DNA from: UBA6183 sp964603255
Lineage (GTDB): Bacteria; Bacteroidota; Bacteroidia; UKL13-3
Direction of reading: 5' to 3'
Length of the DNA: 64,000 bases
NCBI GenBank assembly: GCA_964603255.1
Contig: CAZRVA010000002.1
Coordinates: 14,336-78,335 of the forward strand
Shown: piece after piece, positions 36,104-46,052 of the stretch
Position numbering within the stretch: position 1 is the stretch's first letter
Layout: each line of letters opens with the position of its first letter
Program-made: the position numbers and the translations under genes
The notes under the pieces: generated by a model
The model's database searches: none
Told to the model about the DNA's origin: nothing
The model's input: the letters and a program-made list of their open reading frames with translations, nothing else

Positions 36104-36141
36104 AAAATCCCCAAATTGAAGTTTCAGTTTGGGGATTTTTT
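36104..36141 (+). terminator. Terminator of the dcw operon
   Basis: AAAATCCCCAAA (36104-36115) pairs with TTTGGGGATTTT (from 36128) around a 12-base loop, followed by a T-run. It lies about 20 bp after the ftsZ stop and is strong. Its left arm begins with As, so it could work in either direction. Confidence 0.9.
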
Positions 36142-36512
36142 ATGCCCAAAATTTCGTAATTCAGTTACAAACGGATTTTGTTAGAGTATAACAAGAACCT
36201 AAACTCCTGTCAAACACAAACATCAAAACATTTTACAAGTATTATAGGTTAAACAGCAAAACAAATTAGCTAACCGAAACTTAACCGTTTAGTAACGACT
36301 ATTAGTATCATTAGCCAATACATTTGTGAGTTGAGAGCTAAATGTAATTTACCAAAATAGTTTAAAACAAGATTAAAAGGCCAACGTGTTTATACAGTTA
36401 AATATGCTTTATAAATAAATACATAGCAACTTAAACTTAAAAAAAGTAAATTGCTATTTACATCAACCCTACAAATAAAATAATTGATTTCAAGCATATT
36501 AACAGTTTAAAC
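36142..36512. other. 371-bp AT-rich intergenic region upstream of a T9SS gene
   Basis: No open frame or RNA structure was recognised. TACATTTG at 36319-36326 fits the Bacteroidota -7 element TAnnTTTG, but no TTG element lies at the expected distance upstream, and the start codon is 190 bp away. The region most likely holds the promoter and a long leader of the large T9SS gene. Confidence 0.35.
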
Positions 36513-39500
36513 ATGTATAACCAAATGCTAAGAAAAATAAACCACGATATGAGAAGGATGTACATTATGTCTAGAGCACTTTCATGGATTTTTTTGATAG
36601 TGGCAACTTTTGCAGGACCGAAAAGTTGGGGGCAGACATATTACAATATGTCTTCAGGTAATTATTCTCAAAACTTTGCTGACATCGCAAACTGGACAAA
36701 TAACTACGCATCGGGAATTGGAGCAAACAACTGGAAAGTAGCTTCTTCAGCAACTGGTTCTACAATTAACAATACAACAGTCTTTAGCACGGGTACTGCA
36801 GGCGGTGTACAAAAAGGCACACAATCTTTAATCATACTAGCAACAGGAACCAACTCGGCAGCTACTGATTTGCTATTGAACTTTTCTAATAGAATAGTTG
36901 GTGATTTAAGCTTAAATTGGTCAAAAGTAGCTAACACTGCTGATGCAAACCCTAGAAGTTCAGACCTGAAAATTCAATACAGCACCGATGGAGGAAATAG
37001 TTTTGTTGACATGACTGGATACACTATTCCAAGAATACTTAATAATTCTAACACCGAATCAGGAATTCTGAACATTCCATTACCATCTGCTTTAAACAAT
37101 CAAAATCAAGTTATAATTAGATTCTTTGTTTGGAATAACAGCCAAGCAGGAGGTTCTGGCAACAGGCCTAAATGGCAATTAGATGATATATCAATTTCTT
37201 CAACAGGAAACACTTGCACAACTCCTTCAACACAACCAACAACATTCACCTCAAATAACATCACAACAAATACAGCCAACATTAACTTTACAAGAGGAAA
37301 TGGCACAGGTGGTGTATTGGTAATTGGTCGTGCAGGAAGTGCTGTTGTTACTGCACCAACCAATGGCACAACATACAATGCAAATACTTCTTTTGGTAAT
37401 GGTGATGCCATTGGCAGTGGATTTGTAGTGTATAACGGAACAGCAGCAGGAGCATCTAACCCAACCGGAAACATTAGCTTAACCAATTTAACAGCAAACA
37501 CAACTTATCATTTTGCAGCATACGAATACAACAGCATTGATAATTGTTATAACTTAAGCAATGCGCTAACGGGTTCGTTAACCACACTTGCATCAGAACC
37601 AACAACTCAACCCAACTCACTTGCGTTTACAAATGTTACGGCAAGCGGGTTTACACTTGGTTGGACAAACGGAAATGGATCGAACAGAATAGTGCTAATT
37701 AAAGCAAATGGCGCTGTTGATGCTACTCCAACAGACGCAACTGCATACACAGCAAATACAACATTTGCATCGGGTACGCAAATTGGTACCGGAAATTATG
37801 TGGTATTTAACGGTACGGCAAACTCCGTAAATGTAACTGGTTTATCGGCCAACACAACTTACCATGTAGCTGTTTACGAATTTAACGGAAGTTCATCATC
37901 AATAAATTATTTAACTACTTCGCCTCTTACAGGTAGTAGAAGTTCATTGGTAACAGCGCCTTCAACGGCAGCATCGGCAGTATCTGTTGGTGCCAAAACA
38001 TCAAACTCCATAACACTTAATTGGACAAATGGTAATGGTTCGAACAGAATAGTTGTAGCCAGAACCTCGGGCACATCGGCAACTACTCCAACCAATGGAA
38101 CAAACTATACAGTAAACAGCAACAGTTTTGCAGATGCAACAAACCCAACCACCGCAACCGGAAGAGTTGTGGTGTATAATGGTAATACAAATACCACAAC
38201 CATAACCGGATTAAATGCAGCAACATCATACAGTTTTGATGTTTATGAGTATAATGGAAACGGATTAACATCAAACTACAGCGCAGCATCAAGCATTACT
38301 TCACAATATACTTTATCAACCGAGCCTACACAACATGCAGCAAGTTTTACCGCACAAGCAACAACGGCCACAAACATTAATTTAAGCTTTTCTGCGGCAA
38401 ACACTTTACCTGCATCAGGTTATTTATTGTTAAAAAAGGCATCGGCTTTTGTTATCGGTGATTATCCTGTAGATGGAAATGCATACAATGTTGGTAGTAC
38501 AATTGGCGAAAACGGTGCAACGGTAAATACCATTGTTACAAACAACACAATAACCACATCAACCGGAACAAATGTTAGTGCTGATTTAACTGTGCATTAT
38601 CTGCTTGTTCCATTTAATTGGGATGGAACAAACACATCAACCAGAAATTATTTTACAAGCGGCAGCATACCAACGGTAAACGTTACCACACCATCAGGAA
38701 GTAGTGATGCGGTTGCGGTGGTTGGTTCTGAACCTGCTACCATTTCTTCTTTAATAAATGATGAAGCACCTTTAACATCAACAACCGGAGCACAGGTTTG
38801 GCAATTTACCATACGCGATGGAGGAAGCAGTTTAAATGATGCAGACAATTTACCAACTAAAATTTCATCAATAACACTTACACAAAATGCAGGTAACTCG
38901 GTATCTACATGGAATACATCAATAAAAACCGTTGCGCTTTTTGATGGCAATACTTTATTGGCAACAGGCACCGTGGGCAACCCAACAAACAACATTACTT
39001 TTTCGGGTTTATCTTTAATAATTCCCGATGGGCAAAGCAAAACATTAACAGTACGATTATCATTAAAAAACACATTAGGAACAACCGATGATGGTAAAGA
39101 TTTTGTATTTAATTTAACCAATGCAAACATCGCTACATCCACTGATGGAACCAGTTCGGGTGTGGCTTCTTTTGCTGCAATAAACTCGAGTACCGCTGAT
39201 AACATTATTGCAGTTGTAGCTACCAAACTTGATTTTGTGCAGCAACCAACAAATGTAAATATTTGGTCGGCTATAAATCCGGCTGTTACTTTAGAAGCAG
39301 TGGATGCAAATGGCAACAGGGATATAGATTACAACACAACCATTTCTTTAACATCAACCGGCATACTAAACACATCACCCCAAACCGCAACACCAACAAG
39401 CGGACTTGCTACATTTAATAACATTGTACATACTAAAGTTGGCAGTGCCATACAACTAACAGCCGCGTCTGGCACGCTTACATCAGCTGTCTCGAACACT

Positions 39501-42230
39501 ATTGATGTACTGCTGGCACCATTACAATTTGCCGAATGGAAGTTTACAACAGTTAATACAGATACTAACAATCCCAAAATAAGTGTTTCAGCAATAAGTA
39601 GAGGAAATAACAACGGAACAACAAACCCAAATATCGATAGTACATCTGCATCGTCAGGCTATGCAGGTGCAAGTGGCTTTGGCAATGCAGGTGCAGCTGC
39701 CAGAGCAGGTAGTTTAGACACCCATGCAAATGGCAGTGCCTATTTTGAATTTACCATAACACCTAACCAAGGCTATAAGGTTGAATTAACCAATATTTCT
39801 TTTGGAAATAGAAGCACCGGAACCGGCCCACTAGCTTACACTTTAAGAAGTTCTATTGATAATTACACAACAGATATTTTTACAGGAACATTATTAAATA
39901 ATGGCAATTGGGCTTTAACATCAAACAGCACTGCTATTAATGTTTTGGTTGATTTAGGCCAAAGCGTAACCTTTAGAATTTATGGTTACAACGGAACAGG
40001 CTCACCAGGAACTAATACAACCAACTGGAGAATTGATGATTTAAAATTAAGTGGTTATATTACTGACCCTGTTTTTTATTCGAAAACTGTTGGTAATATA
40101 AATGATTTAAGTACTTGGGGAATGAATACCGATGGAACCGGAACAGCACCAACAAGTTTTAGCATGGATGGCGCAGCTTATATTCTTGCAAATAGAACCA
40201 ACCCCGAAATACCCTCAAACTGGGCCGTTACCGGAACATTAGATTTAAAAGACAACATATTAAATATTGGATCGAATACACTTACTGTGAATGGTAATAT
40301 TACCAGAACAACCGGAACAATAAAAACCAATGAAGGAACAATTATATTAGGTGGTTCGGTGTCTTCAACCTTATATTTCGATCAAACCACTGATGGTACA
40401 ACCAACAAACTAAAAGATTTAACAATTAATAGAAGTGGTGCAACTGTTGCATTGGGTAACAAACTACAATTAGCACAAAACGGCACCATAACAGTTACCG
40501 CAGGTACACTAAATACAAATGGTTATTTGGTATTAACATCAACAGCAGCAGATACCACAGCACGTATTGCAACATTGCCTCCGGGTGCCACCGTTAGCGG
40601 AAATGTGGAAATACAACGGTATATAAATGGTGGCGTTGGTTATAGAGGTTGGCGCTACATGAGTTCGCCCGTTGCCAACGCAACATACGCACAGTTAATT
40701 GATGATATTTTTATAACCGGCCCGGGTGGGGCAACAAATGGTTTTGATGTAGCGGGTAATACTTCTTCTGTTATGACTTATGAAGAAGGTGCAAACAGAG
40801 GTTGGAAAAACATCAGCTCTCCCAACAACACTTGGGCCACAGGTAAAGGTGCAATTGTGTTTTTTAGAGGTGATAGAACACAAACATCATCTATAACCAA
40901 TACCAATGTTGCACCTAATAGCTTTGCATTAGACTTCAATGGCACTATTAATTCAGGGAGTTATAATGTTAACTTAGATTATGACAACACAGTAGGTGTG
41001 TCAACAAATCAAGGTTGGAATTTAATTGGTAATCCATACCCAAGTCAAATAGATTGGGATTTAGTAACAAAAACAAGTGGAGTAAACAGCCACTATTACT
41101 TAATCAATCCAAACTCAAAAAATTACATGAGTGCCAATACCGGTATTATTGCCATTGGACAAGGTTTTTTTGTTCAGGTAAATGCGAGTGGCCAATCAGT
41201 TACTTTTAATGAAACAAACAAAACTGGAGTAAATGGCACCGCGTATTTTAAAACAGCAACCAACCCATTAACCATTAAAATGAACTTGGATAGTGTGCAA
41301 AATGATATAGCTAAAATCTTCTTTTTGAACGGTGCCAATAAAAACTATTTATTTACGGAAGATGCAGTTAAGCTATCAAACACAGTATATAATTTAAGTT
41401 TAGTTACACCAAATAGTGTTGATGTGCAAAATAGTTATGTGCCACCTTTGGGCGTTACAGGAACAGATACATTTGAGCTTAAAGTAACCTCAACAACCAA
41501 CACAACATACAGTTTAAGTTTCGAGAATCTTCAGAGTCTACCAATAAACCGAGCCGTATTATTAATCGATAAAATGAACAATAGTATAACCAATATGAGA
41601 GTAACACCTAACTATACCTTTGCCATTAATAACACCCAAAGCAGTAGTTTTGGCAAACGCTTTTTATTGATTATTACCGACCAACAAAACCCATTGCCTA
41701 TTAAATTAACCCACTTTAGTGGTGTAAACCAAGGTGAGTATAATAGGCTAAGTTGGACCACTGCATCAGAGAAAAATCTGATAGCGTTTGAATTACAAAA
41801 AGCTACGGATGACTTGAATTTTGAGTCCATTGGACTTATAAAAGCAAATAACCGAAATACAACAACACATTACAACTTCTCTGATAATCAAGCATACTGT
41901 AATAAAAACTTTTACCGACTAAAATTAATTTACAGCAACTACAACGAATACTCAAACACAATTGTGTTGAGCAAAAACGAAATTAACAATCAGAAGCAAG
42001 TAATTGAGGTTTATCCGAATCCTGCAAATAATATACTGAACATAAAATCGGCTGATGGAGAAACAATCGATGATTTTAGCATCTTTGACTTTTATGGCAA
42101 ATTAGTTTTAAATGCTGCAAAAACAGATGTGATTGATATAAGCGGGTTAGAGGATGGAAATTATATTTTGCAGGTAGAAATGAATGGTCGGTATTTAAAA
42201 ACTAAATTCAGCAAAATGTCTAATCGATAA
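36513..42230 (+). CDS. Giant T9SS type A sorting domain protein with fibronectin-like repeats
   Basis: A 1905-residue exported protein. The signal region is SRALSWIFLIVATFAG with probable cleavage after SWGQ; several in-frame ATGs precede it (36513, 36525, 36567), so the exact start is open. After an N-terminal beta domain come three to four repeats of about 120 residues (about 235-620) with TNGNGSNRIV and TGLSANTTYHVAVYEFNG patterns, resembling fibronectin type III folds. Further beta domains follow. From about 1290 to 1690 is a region shared with the proteins at 42515 and 52863 (GNVEIQRYI, DDIFITGPGG, FFRGDRTQ, NPYPSQIDW). The type A sorting domain (VYPNPANNILNIKS ... FSKMSNR) ends it. A surface-adhesin role is inference. 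Confidence 0.88.
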   Translation: MYNQMLRKINHDMRRMYIMSRALSWIFLIVATFAGPKSWGQTYYNMSSGNYSQNFADIANWTNNYASGIGANNWKVASSATGSTINNTTVFSTGTAGGVQKGTQSLIILATGTNSAATDLLLNFSNRIVGDLSLNWSKVANTADANPRSSDLKIQYSTDGGNSFVDMTGYTIPRILNNSNTESGILNIPLPSALNNQNQVIIRFFVWNNSQAGGSGNRPKWQLDDISISSTGNTCTTPSTQPTTFTSNNITTNTANINFTRGNGTGGVLVIGRAGSAVVTAPTNGTTYNANTSFGNGDAIGSGFVVYNGTAAGASNPTGNISLTNLTANTTYHFAAYEYNSIDNCYNLSNALTGSLTTLASEPTTQPNSLAFTNVTASGFTLGWTNGNGSNRIVLIKANGAVDATPTDATAYTANTTFASGTQIGTGNYVVFNGTANSVNVTGLSANTTYHVAVYEFNGSSSSINYLTTSPLTGSRSSLVTAPSTAASAVSVGAKTSNSITLNWTNGNGSNRIVVARTSGTSATTPTNGTNYTVNSNSFADATNPTTATGRVVVYNGNTNTTTITGLNAATSYSFDVYEYNGNGLTSNYSAASSITSQYTLSTEPTQHAASFTAQATTATNINLSFSAANTLPASGYLLLKKASAFVIGDYPVDGNAYNVGSTIGENGATVNTIVTNNTITTSTGTNVSADLTVHYLLVPFNWDGTNTSTRNYFTSGSIPTVNVTTPSGSSDAVAVVGSEPATISSLINDEAPLTSTTGAQVWQFTIRDGGSSLNDADNLPTKISSITLTQNAGNSVSTWNTSIKTVALFDGNTLLATGTVGNPTNNITFSGLSLIIPDGQSKTLTVRLSLKNTLGTTDDGKDFVFNLTNANIATSTDGTSSGVASFAAINSSTADNIIAVVATKLDFVQQPTNVNIWSAINPAVTLEAVDANGNRDIDYNTTISLTSTGILNTSPQTATPTSGLATFNNIVHTKVGSAIQLTAASGTLTSAVSNTIDVLLAPLQFAEWKFTTVNTDTNNPKISVSAISRGNNNGTTNPNIDSTSASSGYAGASGFGNAGAAARAGSLDTHANGSAYFEFTITPNQGYKVELTNISFGNRSTGTGPLAYTLRSSIDNYTTDIFTGTLLNNGNWALTSNSTAINVLVDLGQSVTFRIYGYNGTGSPGTNTTNWRIDDLKLSGYITDPVFYSKTVGNINDLSTWGMNTDGTGTAPTSFSMDGAAYILANRTNPEIPSNWAVTGTLDLKDNILNIGSNTLTVNGNITRTTGTIKTNEGTIILGGSVSSTLYFDQTTDGTTNKLKDLTINRSGATVALGNKLQLAQNGTITVTAGTLNTNGYLVLTSTAADTTARIATLPPGATVSGNVEIQRYINGGVGYRGWRYMSSPVANATYAQLIDDIFITGPGGATNGFDVAGNTSSVMTYEEGANRGWKNISSPNNTWATGKGAIVFFRGDRTQTSSITNTNVAPNSFALDFNGTINSGSYNVNLDYDNTVGVSTNQGWNLIGNPYPSQIDWDLVTKTSGVNSHYYLINPNSKNYMSANTGIIAIGQGFFVQVNASGQSVTFNETNKTGVNGTAYFKTATNPLTIKMNLDSVQNDIAKIFFLNGANKNYLFTEDAVKLSNTVYNLSLVTPNSVDVQNSYVPPLGVTGTDTFELKVTSTTNTTYSLSFENLQSLPINRAVLLIDKMNNSITNMRVTPNYTFAINNTQSSSFGKRFLLIITDQQNPLPIKLTHFSGVNQGEYNRLSWTTASEKNLIAFELQKATDDLNFESIGLIKANNRNTTTHYNFSDNQAYCNKNFYRLKLIYSNYNEYSNTIVLSKNEINNQKQVIEVYPNPANNILNIKSADGETIDDFSIFDFYGKLVLNAAKTDVIDISGLEDGNYILQVEMNGRYLKTKFSKMSNR

Positions 42231-42485
42231 AGCGTTTATTTAATGTTTAACTTTTGCTATAAGGCTTAATTTGAGATTAAAAAAGTACTATGCTTAGCAT
42301 TTAAAGTATCATTTTTTCTGCAAAAAATGTAGTTTGAACGACAGTTTATAGCATTTAATCTGCAATTGCATATAGTGATATCAAGAAATCAACATCTATT
42401 CGTTTTTATATTTGGTACTTTGTTTTACAAAAATAGCCTTAGGTATTATTGTGGCAAAATCATTATACACAGATTAACTATTTTA

Positions 42486-42493
42486 ATACATTT
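42486..42493 (+). promoter_or_regulatory. Candidate Bacteroidota -7 promoter element
   Basis: TACATTTG, matching TAnnTTTG, lies 21 bp before the ATG at 42515. No clear TTG -33 element is spaced 17-23 bp upstream, so this is weak. Confidence 0.25.
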
Positions 42494-42514
42494 GCTTTAA
42501 CTAATCGCTAAGCT

Positions 42515-45289
42515 ATGTTAAAACTATTTACTACCACGAAAACGCTCCTAATTCTATCCTTTGCTTTATTCAGTTCGGGAAAATCTTTCGCCCAGATTAG
42601 TATTACAGCCTTGAACTCTGCTGTAACTGAAAACTTTACAGGTTATTTAAATTCCTCAAGCGGTAGTATTCTGACGAATTGGGAAATGATTGAAGCTAAT
42701 TTAATAGACAACACTGTTGACCCATCAGATGGCAGCTCGTCAACAAGCGGCATATACAGTTTCGGCACAGGTACGAACACAGATAGGGCGATTGGCTCTA
42801 TAACAGGTAGTTCATTACAGCCTATGATTTTTGGAGCAAAATTCCAAAATAATACAGGTCAAGCAATTTCAAGTATAACAGTTCAATATACGGGTGAACA
42901 ATGGAGGTTAGGTCAGAGTGGATTAACAACAGACAAGTTAATTTTTGAATATAGCACTGATGCAACAAGTCTTGGTACTGGTAATTGGGTAGAAGTTTCA
43001 TCATTAAACTTTGCTGCTCCGATAACAACGGGAACAGTTGGTGCATTAGATGGTAATTTAACTGGTAATAAAACTACACTTTCGGCAAATATTGCGGTAA
43101 ATATAGCAACATCGGGTACAGTATTCATTAGGTGGAGAGATCAACAAGCTGGAACAGATGATCATGGCTTAGCGGTTGATGATTTTAGCGTAACGGCTTA
43201 TGGAAATTTAACGCCAGGTACCTATACAGATGCAAATATTCTCGGAACGTTTGTTCTTGGTGGAAATGTTTCTTTAACAGGTACAACTGTTTTTGTGAAT
43301 AGTTCCTCAAAACTTGATATTGGTTCTAATACACTTACTATTTCAGGTCCAATTTCAGGAACTCCAATTATAAAAGGCGGTCATTCATCCAATTTAACCA
43401 TCGATGGCACAGGTACAATTGGTACAATTGAATTTGATCAAACCACACCCGGTACTACTAACGTTTTAAATAACCTCACAATTAATCGCTCTGGTGCAAC
43501 AGTAACATTAGGAAACGCGCTTAATATATCAGATAATAACGGAAGCGTGAATTTAACTGCAGGTAATTTAGCAACAGGAGGTAATCTTACGCTTTTGTCA
43601 ACTTTTACCGGAACAGCTAGAATTGGTTCAATAACCAGTAGTGTTTCTGATTTAACAGGTAATGTGACAGCACAACGTTATATGCAAGGAACTGATATTG
43701 TTTGGAGAAACTGGAGAACAATGGGTCCTCCAACCAATAATTTTACGGTATCACAACTTGTAGATGACATTTATGTAACAGGTCCGGGCGGCACATCTAA
43801 TGGTTTTGATGCAAATGGTACAAACTCTTCTGTTATGTATTACCAAGAAAATACAACTGGAGGCAGGGGTTGGAAATCAATAACAAGCACTTCACACAGT
43901 TTTGTTCCCGGTGAGGGCATGTTAGTATTCTACAGAGGCGATAGAACGCAAGTCGCATCAATTACAAATCCTTCAACCATTCCCAATGCCACAACAATAG
44001 ATGTTACAGGGCCTATTAATAAAGGTGATGTTTCTGTAAATTTGAGCTACACGAACACTGCATCCCCTACAAACGATGGGTGGAATTTCTTATCAAATCC
44101 TTATCCGAGCCAAATGTTATGGGATAACACAATTACAAAAGGGGCATTCGTAGATAATTTTATTTCAGTTTGGGTACCTAACACCGATTCTTATTTGGCA
44201 ACGCAAAATCAAGTTATTGGGGCACATCAAGGGTTTTTTGTTCAAACAACAGCGGCTTCACAATCAGTTACCTTCGAAGAAAATGATAAAGTGGCAAGCT
44301 TATTTACCCCATACTTTAAAACATCACTCAATCCATTTGCAATTAAAATGTTTTCGGATAGTGTTAGACATGATGTTATAAAATTAGACTTTTCAACTGG
44401 TGCAAGTAAGAACTATGTTTTTAAGGAAGATGGTTTAAAAATGTTAAATCCTAAAATCAACATTGGTTACAAAACCCCTAATGACAGAACAGTTCAAATT
44501 AATACCGTACCCACGCCAACTACAAACAGTACAGATACTTTTGTGGTTTCCACAACTTCAACCAGTAGCGGAAATTTTTGGTTAACCTTTGAAGACAAAG
44601 CCATTTTACCTGCAAACAAAAACGTATTTTTAGTAGATGGTTTTAACAACAACATCATAGATGTTAAAACAACCAATAGCTACACATTTACCATCAATAA
44701 TGCTAACAGCGCAACTTACGGTAACCGTTTTAAATTAATAATAACCGATCAGTTTAACCCGCTTCCGGTAAAATTAGCAACGTTTACCGGTAATAAATTA
44801 GGTAAATCAAACTTATTAAAGTGGACTTCGGTTGGAGAGAAAAACCTGATTAATTACGAAGTTGAAAGAAGCAGTGATGGTAAAAACTTTGAATCTATTG
44901 GCTTGGTAAAAGCTACTAACTCCTCAGCTAACACCAATTATAGTTTTGTTGATGAAAACCTAGGATCAAGTAGTGTAAACTACTACCGATTAAAAATTAA
45001 CGAAAATAAAGGTGTTAACAGTTACTCTAACATCATTAGCATATCAAACGATGCGTTACAAAATGTGATGGTTGAAGTTTATCCTAATCCGGCACAAAAT
45101 AATATCAGTATAAAACTTGAAGAAAATAACACCTTTGAATCGGCAGTTATTTTTGATATTAACGGAAAAGCTGTTTTAAACACCAAAACAGCCGAAGTAA
45201 TTGATATATCAGCACTATTACCCGGTGTTTACACCATTCAAGTGAATACAGGTTTAAGTGAGCAAAAAGTTAAATTTATTAAACACTAA
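42515..45289 (+). CDS. T9SS type A sorting domain protein, paralogue of the upstream gene
   Basis: A 924-residue exported protein. The signal peptide TLLILSFALFSSGKSFAQ is cleaved before ISITA. It has an N-terminal beta domain (about 30-230), a short strand-rich repeat section (LDIGSNTLTISGPIS, TIEFDQTTPGTTNVLNNLTINRSGATVTLG), and the shared region with GNVTAQRYM, DDIYVTGPGG, FYRGDRTQVASI and NPYPSQMLW. The final LPVKLATFTG ... YYRLKINENKG block leads to the sorting domain VYPNPAQNNISIKL ... KFIKH. It aligns over about 600 residues with the end of the protein at 36513, so the two are tandem paralogues. Function unknown; surface or secreted. Confidence 0.88.
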   Translation: MLKLFTTTKTLLILSFALFSSGKSFAQISITALNSAVTENFTGYLNSSSGSILTNWEMIEANLIDNTVDPSDGSSSTSGIYSFGTGTNTDRAIGSITGSSLQPMIFGAKFQNNTGQAISSITVQYTGEQWRLGQSGLTTDKLIFEYSTDATSLGTGNWVEVSSLNFAAPITTGTVGALDGNLTGNKTTLSANIAVNIATSGTVFIRWRDQQAGTDDHGLAVDDFSVTAYGNLTPGTYTDANILGTFVLGGNVSLTGTTVFVNSSSKLDIGSNTLTISGPISGTPIIKGGHSSNLTIDGTGTIGTIEFDQTTPGTTNVLNNLTINRSGATVTLGNALNISDNNGSVNLTAGNLATGGNLTLLSTFTGTARIGSITSSVSDLTGNVTAQRYMQGTDIVWRNWRTMGPPTNNFTVSQLVDDIYVTGPGGTSNGFDANGTNSSVMYYQENTTGGRGWKSITSTSHSFVPGEGMLVFYRGDRTQVASITNPSTIPNATTIDVTGPINKGDVSVNLSYTNTASPTNDGWNFLSNPYPSQMLWDNTITKGAFVDNFISVWVPNTDSYLATQNQVIGAHQGFFVQTTAASQSVTFEENDKVASLFTPYFKTSLNPFAIKMFSDSVRHDVIKLDFSTGASKNYVFKEDGLKMLNPKINIGYKTPNDRTVQINTVPTPTTNSTDTFVVSTTSTSSGNFWLTFEDKAILPANKNVFLVDGFNNNIIDVKTTNSYTFTINNANSATYGNRFKLIITDQFNPLPVKLATFTGNKLGKSNLLKWTSVGEKNLINYEVERSSDGKNFESIGLVKATNSSANTNYSFVDENLGSSSVNYYRLKINENKGVNSYSNIISISNDALQNVMVEVYPNPAQNNISIKLEENNTFESAVIFDINGKAVLNTKTAEVIDISALLPGVYTIQVNTGLSEQKVKFIKH

Positions 45290-45397
45290 GTAAAATCATA
45301 ACAATCAGTTTACATGCAAATTTCAAGATAATTGTTAATTGCCCACTTAAACTAAAATAGGAATAACCATTAAACGGAATATACCAGTATAATAAAG

Positions 45398-46036
45398 ATG
45401 AAACGAACAATTAAACTTTTAATATTTATCATCCTGTCCATATTTAGTAACGTATCCATCGCTCAATACGCTGATGATTACGGATACAACGAAGACGACT
45501 ATGATGGTGAGTATGAATACAACAGTTATAATAACAACTACTACCAAAGATACTCAGAAGACGAATATCGCAAGCGCCAAGAGCGCTTTTATAAAAAAAG
45601 TTACGAGGAAGAAGATTTGTACAATGGTGGCTATCGCAGAAAGAACTATTCTTCGTCTGAAAGTTACTACGGTGTTGGTGGCTTAAACATGGGTGGAATT
45701 GGCTCAAAAGGAAACTCGTGGTTTGGAGGTAACAACAATGATGTTCCAACACCTGTAAAACCAAGAAACTTTGACCCATTTGACACCAAAGAAGTCGGTA
45801 TAGTTGATGGTGTAGATCGCCTAGCTGATGATGCTAAAGGTGCAACTACCACAAACGATCCAAGCAAAGGCGTTGGTGAGATTAACCCAGGTGACGATAA
45901 GAAAACAGAAACTGCACCACCACCACCAGATGAGCCGGATATTCCGGTAGACACTGCAATTCCTTTTTTAATTGCGGCTGGATTAATGATTGCAGGATTA
46001 AAACTTAATAAATTTAAAAACGCGTTAGTTAACTAA
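45398..46036 (+). CDS. Small exported Tyr/Asp/Asn-rich protein with a PID-CTERM-like tail
   Basis: A 212-residue protein with signal peptide MKRTIKLLIFIILSIFSNVSIAQ. A low-complexity Tyr/Asp/Glu/Asn-rich stretch (about 24-80) is followed by a Gly/Ser/Pro-rich middle and a proline run (APPPPDEPD). The C-terminus is PVDTAIPFLIAAGLMIAGLKLNKFKNALVN: a P-V-D motif, one hydrophobic helix and basic residues. This is the layout of exosortase-type tails (PEP-CTERM-like; in Bacteroidota a PID-type variant), or it may be a plain C-terminal anchor. No exosortase gene is in the window. The last codons lie inside the palindromic terminator. Confidence 0.65.
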   Translation: MKRTIKLLIFIILSIFSNVSIAQYADDYGYNEDDYDGEYEYNSYNNNYYQRYSEDEYRKRQERFYKKSYEEEDLYNGGYRRKNYSSSESYYGVGGLNMGGIGSKGNSWFGGNNNDVPTPVKPRNFDPFDTKEVGIVDGVDRLADDAKGATTTNDPSKGVGEINPGDDKKTETAPPPPDEPDIPVDTAIPFLIAAGLMIAGLKLNKFKNALVN

Positions 46037-46046
46037 CGCGTTTTTT
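46016..46046. terminator. Perfect-palindrome bidirectional terminator overlapping a stop codon
   Basis: AACGCGTTAGTTAACTAACGCGTT is a perfect palindrome flanked by A-runs on the left and T-runs on the right. It includes the last codons and the TAA (46034-46036) of the gene ending at 46036, and lies 7 bp before the stop of the convergent gene at 46053. Confidence 0.9.
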
Positions 46047-46052
46047 TTATGA

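Noticed and set aside
38648..39316. 222-codon leftward open frame inside the giant T9SS gene
   Set aside because: It lies antisense to an intact, strongly supported gene whose repetitive Thr/Asn/Ser codons leave the opposite strand open. The product is low-complexity Val/Pro/Leu/Ala with no motif.
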